64,000 nucleotides of DNA from Ptiloglossa arizonensis (GCF_051014685.1 NW_027479428.1:62001-126000); one strand, 5' to 3'; numbered from the stretch's first letter, positions 1-11,700 are shown. The notes: generated by a model not told the origin, from the sequence alone. Numbers and translations: made by a program.

Positions 1-52
1 GTATTTTTTCCCTAGGCCATTCTGGTTAAGCGTTTGGAGCAGCAGAATTGCG

Positions 53-63
53 AAAAATTTTTT
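53..63. other. A5T6 tract in the monomer (example in monomer 1)
   Basis: AAAAATTTTTT occurs once in most monomers, with variants AAAAATTTGTT, AAAAATTTCTT and AATAATTTTTT elsewhere. Phased A-tracts are known to bend DNA and influence nucleosome placement; together with T6 at 4-9 and A5 near 125-129 it gives three AT tracts per 177 bp. Any structural role is inferred, not shown. Confidence 0.4.
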
Positions 64-157
64 GCCTTCTCAACCATTTCTTGGCTTCAAACTCCCACAT
101 CTCGCGAACGGATTGACCTAACACAAAAATTCCTATTGCATCTGAAAGTCGAAGCTC

Positions 158-174
158 GCCCGATTACAACGGTA
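158..174 (-). other. Weak CENP-B-box-like motif (example in monomer 1)
   Basis: The reverse complement of this 17-bp stretch, TACCGTTGTAATCGGGC, matches the mammalian CENP-B box (YTTCGTTGGAARCGGGA) at 12 of 17 positions, and 7 of the 9 bases usually called essential; the two leading T residues are replaced by A and C. It recurs in most monomers, but the GCCGAATTAC class breaks the CGGG core and the ACAGCGG class changes another base. With 354 possible sites per monomer, a match this good by chance has roughly a one-in-ten probability. It is a lead only; CENP-B is not known outside mammals and some related transposase-derived proteins. Confidence 0.2.
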
Positions 175-2157
175 TGTGTATTTTTTCCCTAGGCCATTCT
201 GGTCAAGCGTTTGGAGCAGCAGAAATGCGAAAAATTTGTTGTCTTCTCAACCATTTCTTAGCTTCAAACTCCCGTATCTCGCGAACGGATTGACTTAACC
301 CAAAAATTCCTGTTGCATCTGAAAGTAGAGACTCGCCCGATTACAACGGTATGTGTATTTTTTCCCTAGGCCATTCTGGTTAAGCCTTTCGAGCAGCAGA
401 AATGCGAAAAATTTTTTGCCTTCTCAACCATTTCTTAGCTTCAAACTCCCATATCTCGCGAACGGATTGACCTAACCCAAAAATACCCGTTGCGTCTGAA
501 AGTAGAAACTCGCCCGATTACAACGGTATGTGTATTTTTTCCCTAGCCCATTCTGGTCAAGCGTTTGGAGCAGCAGAATTGCGAAAAATTTGTTGTCTTC
601 TCAACCATTTCTTAGTTTCAAACTCCCATATCTCGCGAACGGATTGACCAAACCCAAAAATTCCGATTGCATCTGAAAGTAGAAACTCGCCCGATTACAA
701 CGGTATGTGTATTTTTTCCCTAGGCCATTCTGGTTAAGCGTTTGGAGCAGCAGAATTGCGAAAAATTTTTTGCCTTCTCAACCATTTCTTGGCTTCAAAC
801 TCCCATATCTCGCGAACGGATTGACCTAACCCAAAAATTCCTATTTCATCTGAAAGTAGAAACTCGCTCGATTACAACGGTATGTGTATTTTTTCCCTAG
901 GCCATTCTGGTTAAGCGTTTGGAGCAGCAGAATTGCGAACAATTTTTTGCCTTCTCAACCATTTCTTGGTTTCAAAGTCCCATATCTCGCGAACGGATTG
1001 ACCTAACCCAAAAATACCCGTTGCGTCTGAAAGTAGAAACTCGCCCGATTACAACGGTATGTGTATTTTTTCCCTAGCCCATTCTGGTCAAGCGTTTGGA
1101 GCAGCAGAATTGCGAAAAATTTGTTGTCTTCTCAACCATTTCTTAGTTTCAAACTCCCATATCTCGCGAACGGATTGACCAAACCCGAAAATTCCGATTG
1201 CATCTGAAAGTAGAAACTCGCCCGTTTACAACGGTATGTGTATTTTTTCCCTAGGCCATTCTGGTTAAGCGTTTGGAGCAGCAGAAATGCGAAAAATTTG
1301 TTGTCTTCTCAACCATTTCTTGGCTTCAAACTCCCATATCTCGCGAACGGATTGACCTAACCCAAAAATTCCTATTGCAGATGAAAGTAGAAACTCGCCC
1401 GATTAAAACGGTATGTGTATTTTTTCCCTAGGCCATTCTGGTTAAGCCTTTCGAGCAGCAGAAATGCGAAAAATTTTTTGCCTTCTCAACCATTTCTTGG
1501 TTTCAAAGTCCCATATCTCGCGAACGGATTGACCTAACCCAAAAATACCCGTTGCGTCTGAAAGTAGAAACTCGCCCGATTACAATGGTATGTGTATTTT
1601 TTCCCTAGCCCATTCTGGTTAAGCGTTTGGAGCAGCAGAATTCTGAAAAATTTTTTGCCTTCTCAACCATTTCTTGGCCTCAAACTCCCATATCTCACGA
1701 ACGGATTGACCTAACCCAAAAATTCCTATTGCATCTGATAGTAGAAACTCGCCCGATTACAACGGTATGTGTATTTTTTCCCTAGGCAATTCTGGTCAAG
1801 CGTTTGGAGCAGCAGAATTGCGAAAAATTTTTTGCCTTCTCAACCATTTCTTGGTTTCAAACTCCCATATCTCGCGAACGGATTGACCTAACCCAAAAAT
1901 TCCTATTGCATCTGAAAGTGGAAACTCGCCCGATTACAACGGTATGTGTATTTTTTCCCTAGGCCATTCTGGTTAAGCGTTTGGAGCCGCAGAATTGCGA
2001 AAAATTTTTTGCCTTCTCAACCATTTCTCGGCCTCAAACTCCCATATCTCACGAACGGATTGACCTATCCCAAAAATTCCTATTGCATCTGAAAGTAGAA
2101 ACTCGCCCGATTACAACGGTATGTGTATTTTTTCCCTAGGCCATTCTGGTTAAGCGT

Positions 2158-2493
2158 TTGGAGCCGCAGAATTGCGAAAAATTTTTTGCCTTCTCAACCA
2201 TTTCTTGGCTTCAAACTCCCATATCTCGCGAACGGATTGACCTAACCCAAAAATTCCTATTGCATCTGAAAGTAGAAACTCGTCCGATTGCAGCGGCATG
2301 TGTATTTTTTCCCTACGCCATTCTGGTTAAGCGTTTGGAGCAGCAGAATTGCGAAAAATTTTTTGCCTTCTCAACCATTTCTTGGCTTCAAACACCCATA
2401 TCTCGCGAACGGATTGACCTAACCCAAAAATTCCTATTTCATCTGAAAGTAGAAACTCGCTCGATTACAACGGTATGTGTATTTTTTCCCTAG
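2158..2493 (+). other. Read-through frame in satellite, not a gene
   Basis: A 111-codon frame spans nearly two monomers. It is open because one substitution near 2314 changes CCCTAGG to CCCTACG, removing the single stop that normally closes this frame in each monomer. It begins at TTG rather than ATG, and its product simply repeats the same 59-residue translation. A similar pair of fused monomers occurs at 62863-63198. There is no start context, codon bias or independent domain. I read it as a chance frame kept by the 3 x 59 monomer length. Confidence 0.85.
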
Positions 2494-2655
2494 GCCATTC
2501 TGGTTAAGCGTTTGGAGCAGCAGAATTGCGAAAAATTTTTTGCCTTCTCAACCATTTCTTGGCTTCAAACTCCCACATCTCGCGAAAGGATTGACTTAAC
2601 ACAAAAATTCCTATAGCATCTGAAAGTCGAAGCTCGCCCGATTACAACGGTATGT

Positions 2656-3913
2656 GTATTTTTTCCCTAGGCCATTCTGGTTAAGCGTTTGGAGCAGCAG
2701 AAATGCGAAAAATTTGTTGTCTTCTCAACCCATTTCTTAGCTTCAAACTCCCGTATCTCGCGAACGCATTGACTTAACCCAAATATTCCTGTTGCATCTG
2801 AAAGTAGAAACTCGCCCGATTACAACGGTATGTGTATTTTTTTCCCGAGGCCATTCTGGTTAAGCGTTTGGTGCAGCTGAATTGCGAAAAATTTTTTGCC
2901 CTTCCTCAACGCATTTCTTGGCTTCAAACTCCCATATCTCGCGAACGGATTGAACCTAACCCAAAAATTCCTGTTGCATCTGAAAGTCGCAAGCTCGCCC
3001 GATTACAACGGTAGGTGTATTTTTTCCCTAGCCCATTCTGGTCAAGCGTATGGAGCAGCAGAATTGCGAAACATTTCTTGTCTTCTCAACCATTTCTTAG
3101 CATCAATACTCCCATATCTCGCGAACGGATCGACCTAACCCAAAAATTTCCTATTGCATCTGAAAGTAGAAACTCGCCCAATTACAACGGTATGTGGTAT
3201 TTTTTTCCCTAGGCCATTCTGGTTAAGCGTTTGGGGCAGGAGAATTGCGAAAAATTGTTTGCCTTCTCAACCATTTCTTGGTTTCAAACTCCCATATCTC
3301 GCGAACGGATTGACCTAACCCAAAAATTCCTATTGCATCTGAAAGTGGAAACTCGCCCGATTACAACGGTATGTGTATTTTTTCCTTAGCCCATTCTGGT
3401 CAAGCGTTTGGAGCAGCAGAATTGCGAAAAATTTGTTGTCTTCTCAACCATTTCTTAAGCTTCAAACTCCCATATCTCGCGAACGGATTGACCAAACCCA
3501 AAAATTCCTATTGCATCTGAAAGTAGAAACTCGCCCGATTACAATGGTATGTTGTATTTTTTCCCTAGGCCATTCTGGTTTTAAGCGTTTGGAGCAGCAG
3601 AATTGCGAAAAATTTTTTGCCTTCTCAAACATTTCTTGGCTTCAAACTCCCATATCTCGCGAACGGATTTGACCTAACCCAAAAATTCCTATTTCATCTG
3701 AAAGTAGAAACTCGCTCGATTACAACGGTATGTGTATTTTTTCCCTAGGCCATTCTGGTTAAGCGTTTGGAGCAGCAGAATTGCGAAAAATTTTTTGCCT
3801 TCTCAACCCATTTCTTGGCTTCAAACTCCCACATCTCGCCGAACGGATTGACCTAACACAAAAATTCCTATTGCATCTGAAAGTCGAAGCTCGCCCCGAT
3901 TACAACGGTATGT
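2656..3913 (+). other. Insertion-dense stretch, probable unpolished assembly
   Basis: Seven monomers (starts 2656, 2834, 3017, 3197, 3375, 3554, 3734) measure 178, 183, 180, 178, 179, 180 and 180 bp, which is 19 extra bases and no net loss. Most extra bases lengthen a short run or double a neighbour: AACCCATTT, T7 in place of T6, TTGCCCTTCC, TTGAACCTA, GTGGTATT, TTAAGCTTC, GTTGTATT, GGTTTTAAG, GGATTTGAC, CTCGCCGAAC and CGCCCCGAT. The flanks (1-2655 and 3914-10108) show no net length change. This is the pattern of raw long-read insertion errors, not of repeat evolution. Treat sequence and frames here as unreliable. Confidence 0.8.
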
Positions 3914-5506
3914 GTATTTTTTCCCTAGGCCATTCTGGTTAAGCGTTTGGAGCAGCAGAAATGCGAAAAATTTGTTGTCTTCTCAACCATTTCTTAGCTT
4001 CAAACTCCCGTATCTCGCGAACGGATTGACTTAACCCAAAAATTCCTGTTGCATCTGAAGGTAGAGACTCGCCCGATTACAACGGTATGTGTATTTTTTC
4101 CCTAGGCCATTCTGGTTAAGCCTTTCGAGCAGCAGAAATGCGAAAAATTTTTTGCCTTCTCAACCATTTCTTAGCTTCAAACTCCCATATCTCGCGAACG
4201 GATTGACCTAACCCAAAAATACCCGTTGCGTCTGAAAGTAGAAACTCGCCCGATTACAACGGTATGTGTATTTTTTCCCTAGCCCATTCTGGTCAAGCGT
4301 TTGGAGCAGCAGAATTGCGAAAAATTTGTTGTCTTCTCAACCATTTCTTAGTTTCAAACTCCCATATCTCGCGAACGGATTGACCAAACCCAAAAATTCC
4401 GATTGCATCTGAAAGTAGAAACTCGCCCGATTACAACGGTATGTGTATTTTTTCCCTAGGCCATTCTGGTTAAGCGTTTGGAGCAGCAGAATTGCGAAAA
4501 ATTTTTTGCCTTCTCAACCATTTCTTGGCTTCAAACTCCCATATCTCGCGAACGGATTGACCTAACCCAAAAGTTCCTATTTCATCTGAAAGTAGAAACT
4601 CGCTCGATTACAACGGTATGTGTATTTTTTCCCTAGGCCATTCTGGTTAAGCGTTTGGAGCAGCAGAATTGCGAACAATTTTTTGCCTTCTCAACCATTT
4701 CTTGGCTTCAAACTCCCACATCTCGCGAACGGATTGACCTAACACAAAAATTCCTATTGCATCTGAAAGTCGAAGCTCGCCCGATAACAACGGTATGTGT
4801 ATTTTTTCCCTAGGCCATTCTGGTTAAGCGTTTGGAGCAGCAGAAATGCGAAAAATTTGTTGTCTTCTCAACCATTTCTTAGCTTCAAACTCCCGTATCT
4901 CGCGAACGGATTGACTTAACCCAAAAATTCCTGTTGCATCTGAAAGTAGAAACTCGCCCGATTACAACGGTATGTGTATTTTTTCCCGAGGCCATTCTGG
5001 TTAAGCGTTTGGTGCAGCTGAATTGCGAAAAATTTTTTGCCTTCTCAACCGTTTCTTGTCTTCAAACTCCCATATCTCGCGAACGGATTGACCTAACCCA
5101 AAAATTCCTGTTGAATCTGAAAGTCGAAGCTCGCCCGATTACAATGGTAGGTGTATTTTTTCCCTAGGCCATTCTGGTTAAGCGTTTGGAGCAGCAGAAT
5201 TGCGAAAAATTTTTTTCATTCTCAACTATTTCTTGGCTTCAAACTCCCACATCTCGCGAACGGATTGACGTAACCCAAAAATTCCTATTGCATCTGAAAG
5301 TAGAAACTCGCCCGATTACAACGGTATGTGTATTTTTTCCCTAGGCCACTCTGGTTAAGCGTTTGGAGCAGCAGAATTGCGAAAAATTTTTTGCCTTCTC
5401 AACCATTTCTTGGCTTCAAACTCCCATATCTCGCGAACGGATTGACCTAACCCAAAAATTCCTATTGCATCTGAAAGTCGAAGCTCGCCCGATTACAACG
5501 GTATGT
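3914..5506 (+). repeat. Nine clean monomers, partly a copy of 178-960
   Basis: Length returns abruptly to exactly 177 bp. The segment 3914 to ~4696 repeats the monomer order of 178 to ~960: CCGTATCTC with GACTTAACC, then AAGCCTTTCGAGC with AAATACCCG, then CCGATTGC, then CTATTTCATC with CTCGCTCG, then GCGAACAATT. It diverges in the middle of the last of these. The four monomers 4799-5506 recur at 7277-7984 (offset 2478 = 14 x 177), including the GTAGGTGTATT start and the TTTTTTTCATTCTC variant. Confidence 0.88.
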
Positions 5507-6391
5507 GTATTTTTTCCCTAGGCCATTCTGGTTAAGCGTTTGGAGCAGCAGAATTGCGAAAAATTTTTTGCTTTCTCAACCATTTCTTGGCTTCAAACTC
5601 CCATATCTCGCGAACGGATTGACCTAACCCAAAAATTCCTATTGCAGATGAAAGTAGAAACTCGCCCGATTACAACGGTATGTGTATTTTTTCCCTAGGC
5701 CATTCTGGTTAAGCCTTTCGAGCAGCAGAAATGCGAAAAATTTTTTGCCTTCTCAACCAAGTCTTGGCTTCAAACTCCCATATCTCGCGAACGGATTGAC
5801 CTAACCCAAAAATACCCGTTGCGTCTGAAAGTAGAAACTCGCCCGATTACAACGGTATGTGTATTTTTTCCCTAGCCCATTCTGGTCAAGCGTTTGGAGC
5901 AGCAGAATTGCGAAAAATTTGTTGTCTTCTCAACCATTTCTTAGCTTCAAACTCCCATATCTCGCGAACGGATTGACCAAACCCAAAAATTCCTATTGCA
6001 TCTGAAAGTAGAAACTCGCCCGATTACAACGGTACGTGTATTTTTTCCCTAGGCCATTCTGGTTAAGCGTTTGGAGCAGTAGAATTGCGAAAAATTTTTT
6101 GCTTTCTCAACCATTTCTTGGCTTCAAACTCCCATATCTCACGAACGGATTGACCTAACCCAAAAATTCCTATTTCATCTGAAAGTAGAAACTCGCTCGA
6201 TTACAACGGTATGTGTATTTTTTCCCTAGGCCATTCTGGTTAAGCGTTTGGAGCAGCAGAATTGCGAAAAATTGTTTGCCTTCTCAACCATTTCTTGGCT
6301 TCAAACTCCCACATATCGCGAACGGATTGACCTAACACAAAAATTCCTATTGCATCTGAAAGTCGAAGCTCGCCCGATTACAACGGTATGT
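5507..6391 (+). repeat. Five-monomer higher-order unit, copy 1
   Basis: This 885-bp unit (5 x 177) is followed directly by a second copy. Diagnostic variants in order are TTTTTTGCTTTC with CTATTGCAGATG; AAGCCTTTCGAGC with CAACCAAGTCTTGG; CCCATTCTGGTC with GACCAAACCC; GTACGTGTATT with GAGCAGTAG and CTCACGAACGG; and ATTGTTTGCC with CACATATCGCG. By eye the two copies differ at only about two positions, in the last monomer. Confidence 0.92.
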
Positions 6392-7276
6392 GTATTTTTT
6401 CCCTAGGCCATTCTGGTTAAGCGTTTGGAGCAGCAGAATTGCGAAAAATTTTTTGCTTTCTCAACCATTTCTTGGCTTCAAACTCCCATATCTCGCGAAC
6501 GGATTGACCTAACCCAAAAATTCCTATTGCAGATGAAAGTAGAAACTCGCCCGATTACAACGGTATGTGTATTTTTTCCCTAGGCCATTCTGGTTAAGCC
6601 TTTCGAGCAGCAGAAATGCGAAAAATTTTTTGCCTTCTCAACCAAGTCTTGGCTTCAAACTCCCATATCTCGCGAACGGATTGACCTAACCCAAAAATAC
6701 CCGTTGCGTCTGAAAGTAGAAACTCGCCCGATTACAACGGTATGTGTATTTTTTCCCTAGCCCATTCTGGTCAAGCGTTTGGAGCAGCAGAATTGCGAAA
6801 AATTTGTTGTCTTCTCAACCATTTCTTAGCTTCAAACTCCCATATCTCGCGAACGGATTGACCAAACCCAAAAATTCCTATTGCATCTGAAAGTAGAAAC
6901 TCGCCCGATTACAACGGTACGTGTATTTTTTCCCTAGGCCATTCTGGTTAAGCGTTTGGAGCAGTAGAATTGCGAAAAATTTTTTGCTTTCTCAACCATT
7001 TCTTGGCTTCAAACTCCCATATCTCACGAACGGATTGACCTAACCCAAAAATTCCTATTTCATCTGAAAGTAGAAACTCGCTCGATTACAACGGTATGTG
7101 TATTTTTTCCCTAGGCCATTCTGGTTAAGCGTTTGGAGCAGCAGAATTGCGAAAAATTGTTTGCCTTCTCAACCATTTCTTGGCTTCAAACTCCGACATA
7201 TCGCGAACGCATTGACCTAACACAAAAATTCCTATTGCATCTGAAAGTCGAAGCTCGCCCGATTACAACGGTATGT
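6392..7276 (+). repeat. Five-monomer higher-order unit, copy 2
   Basis: Tandem duplicate of 5507-6391 at an offset of exactly 885 bp. All variant markers recur in the same order. The two differences I saw are CCGACATATC for CCCACATATC and GAACGCATTG for GAACGGATTG, both in the last monomer. Near identity suggests a recent unequal exchange. Similarity ends after 7276, where the next monomer is a TTGTTGTC / CCGTATCTC type. Confidence 0.92.
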
Positions 7277-10108
7277 GTATTTTTTCCCTAGGTCATTCTG
7301 GTTAAGCGTTTGGAGCAGCAGAAATGCGAAAAATTTGTTGTCTTCTCAACCATTTCTTAGCTTCAAACTCCCGTATCTCGCGAACGGATTGACTTAACCC
7401 AAAAATTCCTGTTGCATCTGAAAGTAGAAACTCGCCCGATTACAACGGTATGTGTATTGTTTCCCTAGGCCATTCTGGTTAAGCGTTTGGAGCAGCAGAA
7501 TTGCGAAAAATTTCTTGTCTTGTCAACCGTTTCTTGTCTTCAAACTCCCATATCTCGCGAACGGATTGACCTAACCCAAAAATTCCTGTTGCATCTGAAA
7601 GTCGAAGCTCGCCCGATTACAACGGTAGGTGTATTTTTTCCCTAGGCCATTCTGGTTAAGCGTTTGGAGCAGCAGAATTGCGAAAAATTTTTTTCATTCT
7701 CAACTATTTCTTGGCTTCAAACTCCCACATCTCGCGAACGGATTGACGTAACCCAAAAATTCCTATTGCATCTGAAAGTAGAAACTCGCCCGATTACAAC
7801 GGTATGTGTATTTTTTCCCTAGGCCATTCTGGTTAAGCGTTTGGAGCAGCAGAATTGCGAAAAATTTTTTGCCTTCTCAACCATTTCTTGGCTTCAAACT
7901 CCCATATCTCGCGAACGGATTGACCTAACCCAAAAATTCCTATTGCATCTGAAAGTCGAAGCTCGCCCGATTACAACGGTATGTGTATTTTTTCCCTAGG
8001 CCATTCTGGTTAAGCGTTTGGAGCAGCAGAAATGCGAAAAATTTGTTGTCTTCTCAACCATTTCTTAGCTTCAAACTCCCATATCTCGCGAACGGATTGA
8101 CCTAACCCAAAAATTCCTGTTGCATCTGAAAGTAGAAACTCGCCCGATTACCACGGTATGTGTATTTTTTTCCTAGGCCATTCTGGTTAAGCGTTTGGAG
8201 CAGCAGAATTGCGAAAAATTTGTTGTCTTCTCAACCATTTCTTAGCTTCATACTCCCATATCTCGCGAACGGATTGACCTAACCCAAAAATACCTGTTGC
8301 GTCTGAAAGTAGAAACTCGCCCGATTACAACGGTATGTGTATTTTTTCCCTAGCCCGTTCTGGTCAAGCGTTTGGAGCAGCAGAATTGCGAAAAATTTGT
8401 AGTCTTCTCAACCATTTCTTAGCTTCAAACTCCCATATCTCGCGAACGGATTGACCAAACCCAAAAATTCCTATTGCATCTGAAAGTAGAAACTCGCCCG
8501 ATTACAACGGTATGTGTATTTTGTCCCTGGGCCATTCTGGTTAAGCGTTTGGAGCAGCAGAATTGCGAAAAATTTGTTGCCTTCTCTACCATTTCTTAGC
8601 TTCAAACTCCCATATCTCGCGAACGGATTGACCTAAGCCAAAAATTCCTGTTGCGTCTGAAAGTAGAAACTAGCCCGATTACAACGGCATGTGTATTTTT
8701 TCCCTAGGGCATTCTGGTTAAGCGTTTGGAGCAGCAGAATTGCGAAAAATTTGTTGTCTTATCAACCATTTCTTAGCTTCAAACTCCCATATCTCGCGAA
8801 CGGATTGACCTAACCCAAAAATTCCTATTGCATCTGAAAGTAGAGACTCGCCCGATTACAACGGTATGTTTATTTTTTCCCTAGGCCATTCTGGTTAAGT
8901 GTTTGGAGCAGCAGAATTGCGAAAAATTTGTTGTCTTCTCAACCATTTCTTAGCTTCATACTCCCATATCTCGCGAACGGATTGACCTAACCCCAAAATT
9001 CCTATTGCATCTGAAAGTAGAAACTCGCCCGATTACAACGGTATGTGTATTTTGTCCCTAGGCCATTCTGGTTAAGCGTTTGGAGCAGCAGAATTGCGAA
9101 AAATTTGTTGCCTTCTCTACCATTTCTTAGCTTCAAACTCCCATATCTCGCGAACCGATTGACCTAACCCAAAAATTCCTATTGCATCTGAAAGTAGAAA
9201 CTCGCCCGATTACAACGTTATGTGTATTTTTTCCCTAGGCCATTCTGGTTAAGCGTTTGGAGCAGCAGAAGTGCGAAAAATTTGTTGTCTTTTCAAACAT
9301 TTCTTAGCTTCAAACTCCCATATCTCGCGAAAGGATTGACCCAACCCAAAAATTCCTATTGCATCTGAAAGTAGAAACTCGCCCGATTACAACGGTATGT
9401 GTGTTTTTTCCCTAGGCCATTCTGGTTAAGCGTTTGGAGCAGCAGAATTGCGAAAAATTGTTTGCCTTCTCAACCATTTCTTGGCTTCAAACTCGCATAT
9501 CTCGCGAACGGATTGACCTAACCCAAAAATTCCTATTGCATCTGAAAGTCGTACCTCGCCGAATTACAACGGTATGTGTATTTTTTCCCTAGGCCATTCT
9601 GGTTAAGCGTTTGGAGCAGCAGAACTGCGAAAAATTTGTTGCCTTCTCATACATTTCTTGGCTTCAAACTCGCATATCTCGCGAACGGATTGACCTAACC
9701 CAAAAATTCCTATTGCATCTGAAAGTCGAACCTCGCCGAATTACAACGGTATGTGTATTTTTTCCCTAGGCCATTCTGGTTAAGCGTTTGGAGCAGCAGA
9801 ACTGCGAAAAATTTGTTGCCTTCTCATACATTTCTTGGCTTCAAACTCCCATATCTCGCGAACAGATTGACCTAAGCCAAAAATTCCTGTTGCGTCTGAA
9901 AGTAGAAACTCGCCCGATTACAACGGTATGTGTATTTTTGCCCTAGGCCACTCTGGTTAAGCGTTTGGAGCAGCAGAATTGCGAAAAATTTGTTGCCTTC
10001 TCATCCATTTCTTGGCTTCAAACTCCCATATCTCGCGAACGGATTGACCTAACCCAAAAGTTGCTATTGCATCTGAAAATAGAACCTCGCCCGATTACAG
10101 CGGTATGT
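7277..10108 (+). repeat. Sixteen mixed monomers with first GCCGAATTAC variants
   Basis: Sixteen monomers with no net length change. 7277-7984 repeats 4799-5506. 8339 to ~8865 (CCCGTTCTGG, then ATTTTGTCCC with CTCTACC, then AGGGCATTC) recurs near 14001-14527. The two monomers at 9401 and 9578 share ACTCGCATATC and CTCGCCGAATTAC. This is the first appearance of a variant class that is common to the right and absent to the left. Confidence 0.88.
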
Positions 10109-11700
10109 GTATTTTTTCCCTAGGCCATTCTGGTTAAGCGTTTGGAGCAGCAGAAATGCGAAAAATTTTTTGCCTTCTCAACCATTTCTTGGCTTCAAAC
10201 TCCCATATCTCTCGAACGGATTGACCTAACCCAAAAATTCCTGTAGCGTCTGGAAGTAGAAACTCGCCCGATTACAACGGTATGTGTATTTTTTCCCTAG
10301 CCCATTCTGGTCAAGCGTTTGGAGCAGCAGAAATGCGAAAAATTTTTTGCCATCTCAACCATTTCTTGGCTTCAAACTCCCATATCTCGCGAACGGATTG
10401 ACCCAACCCAAAAATTCCTATTGCATCTGAAATTAGAAACTCGCCCGATTACAACGGTATGTGTATTTTTTCCCTAGGCCATTCTGGTTAAGCGTTTGGA
10501 GCAGCAGAACTGCGAAAAATTTGTTGCCTTCTCAACAATTTCTTGGCTTCAAACTCCCATATCTCGTGAACGGATTGACCTAACCCAAAAATTCCTGTAG
10601 CGTCTGGACGTAGAAACTCGCCCGATTACAACGGTAAGTGTATTTTTTCCCTAGGCCATTCTGGTTAAGCGTTTGGAGCAGCAGAATTGCGAAAAATTTG
10701 TTGCCTTCTCATACATTTCTTGGCTTCAAACTCCCATATCTCGCGAACGGATTGACCTAAGCCAAAAATTCCTGTTGCGTCTGAAAGTAGAAACTCGCCC
10801 GATTAGAACGGTATGTATTTTTTCTCCCTAGGCCATTCTGGTTAAGCGTTTGGAGAAGCAGAAATGCGAAAAATTTGTTGTCTTCTCAACCATTTCTTAG
10901 CTTCAAACTCCCATATCTCGCGAACGGATTGACCTAACCCAAAAATTCCTATTGCATCTGAAAGTAGAAACTCGCCCGATTACAACGGTATGTGTATTTT
11001 TTCCCTAGGCCATTCTGGTTAAGCGTTTGGAGCAGCAGAATTGCGAAAAATTTTCTGCCTTCTCAACCATTTCTTGGCTTCAAACTCCCATATCTCGCGA
11101 ACGGATTGACCTAACCCAAAAATTCCTATTGCATCTGGAAGTAGAAACTCGCCCGATTACAACGGTATGTGTATTTTTTCCCTAGCCCATTCTGGTCAAG
11201 CGTTTGGAGCAGCAGAATTGCGAAAAATTTCTTGTCTTCTCAACCATTTCTTAGCTTCAAACTCCCATATCTCGCGAACGGATTGACCTAACCCAAAAAT
11301 TCCTATTGGATCTGAAAGTAGAAACTCGCCCGATTACAACGGTATGTGTATTTTTTCCCTAGGCCATTCTGGTTAAGCGTTTGGAGCAGCAGAATTGCGA
11401 AAAATTTTTTGCCTTCTCAACCATTTCTTGGCTTCAAGCTCCCATATCTCGCGAACGGATTGACCTAACACAAATTTCCTATTGCATCTGAAAGTAGAAA
11501 CTCGCCCGATTACAACGGTATGTGTATTTTTTCCCTAGCCCATTCTGGTCAAGCGTTTGGAGCAGCAGAATTGCGAAAAATTTCTTGTCTTCTCAACCAT
11601 TTCTTAGCTTCAATCTCCCATATCTCGCGAAAGGATTGACCTAACCCAAAAATTCCTATTGCATCTGAAAGTAGAAACTCGCACGATTACAACGGTATGT
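10109..11700 (+). repeat. Nine-monomer stretch whose first four monomers recur
   Basis: This 1592-bp stretch is 9 x 177 minus 1. Its first four monomers (10109 to ~10805) recur at 11701 to ~12397 in the same order: CTCTCGAACGG with GTAGCGTCTGGAAG; GCCATCTCAACC with GACCCAACCC and AAATTAG; AACTGCG with GTCTGGACGTAG and GTAAGTG; and CTCATACATTTC with CTAAGCC. The remaining five monomers are not repeated at that offset. Small length changes occur near 10808 (GTATGTATTTTTTCTCCC) and 11470 (ACACAAATTTCC). Confidence 0.85.

Larger units (their letters stand above)
1..177 (+). repeat. Reference satellite monomer (monomer 1)
   Basis: This copy defines the register used here. The array consensus is 177 bp with 31 G and 43 C (about 42% GC) and 8 CpG. 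It contains two six-base palindromes, CCTAGG (11-16) and TCGCGA (102-107), and an A5T6 tract (53-63). Monomer 1 differs from consensus by CCCACATCTC in place of CCCATATCTC, AACACAAAA in place of AACCCAAAA, and GTCGAAGCTCG in place of GTAGAAACTCG. This variant recurs near 2479, 3734, 4622 and 6215. No function is visible; it is not a gene. Confidence 0.95.
1..2655 (+). repeat. Left block: 15 monomers, no indels
   Basis: Fifteen monomers each measure exactly 177 bp. A loose three-monomer rhythm is visible: the AAATACCCGTTG variant recurs at 531-bp steps (near 481, 1012 and 1543), and monomers 4 (532) and 7 (1063) share TTAGTTTC, GACCAAACCC and CCGATTGC. Monomers 1 to about 6 (1 to ~960) reappear at 3734 to ~4693. 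Markers typical of the right of the window (GCCGAATTAC, GTAGCGTCTGG, CCCCCATATC) are absent, so this side looks like a different homogenisation zone. Confidence 0.9.

Noticed and set aside
2158..2493. 111-codon open frame as a possible protein gene
   Set aside because: It is two in-phase satellite monomers joined by loss of one stop, with a TTG start and the same 59-residue string repeated; no domain or coding signal.
2656..3913. Genuinely longer monomer subfamily
   Set aside because: Extra bases are at different places in every monomer and mainly double a neighbour, unlike inherited indels such as the TTTTTTCC deletion, which recur at one site in many monomers.
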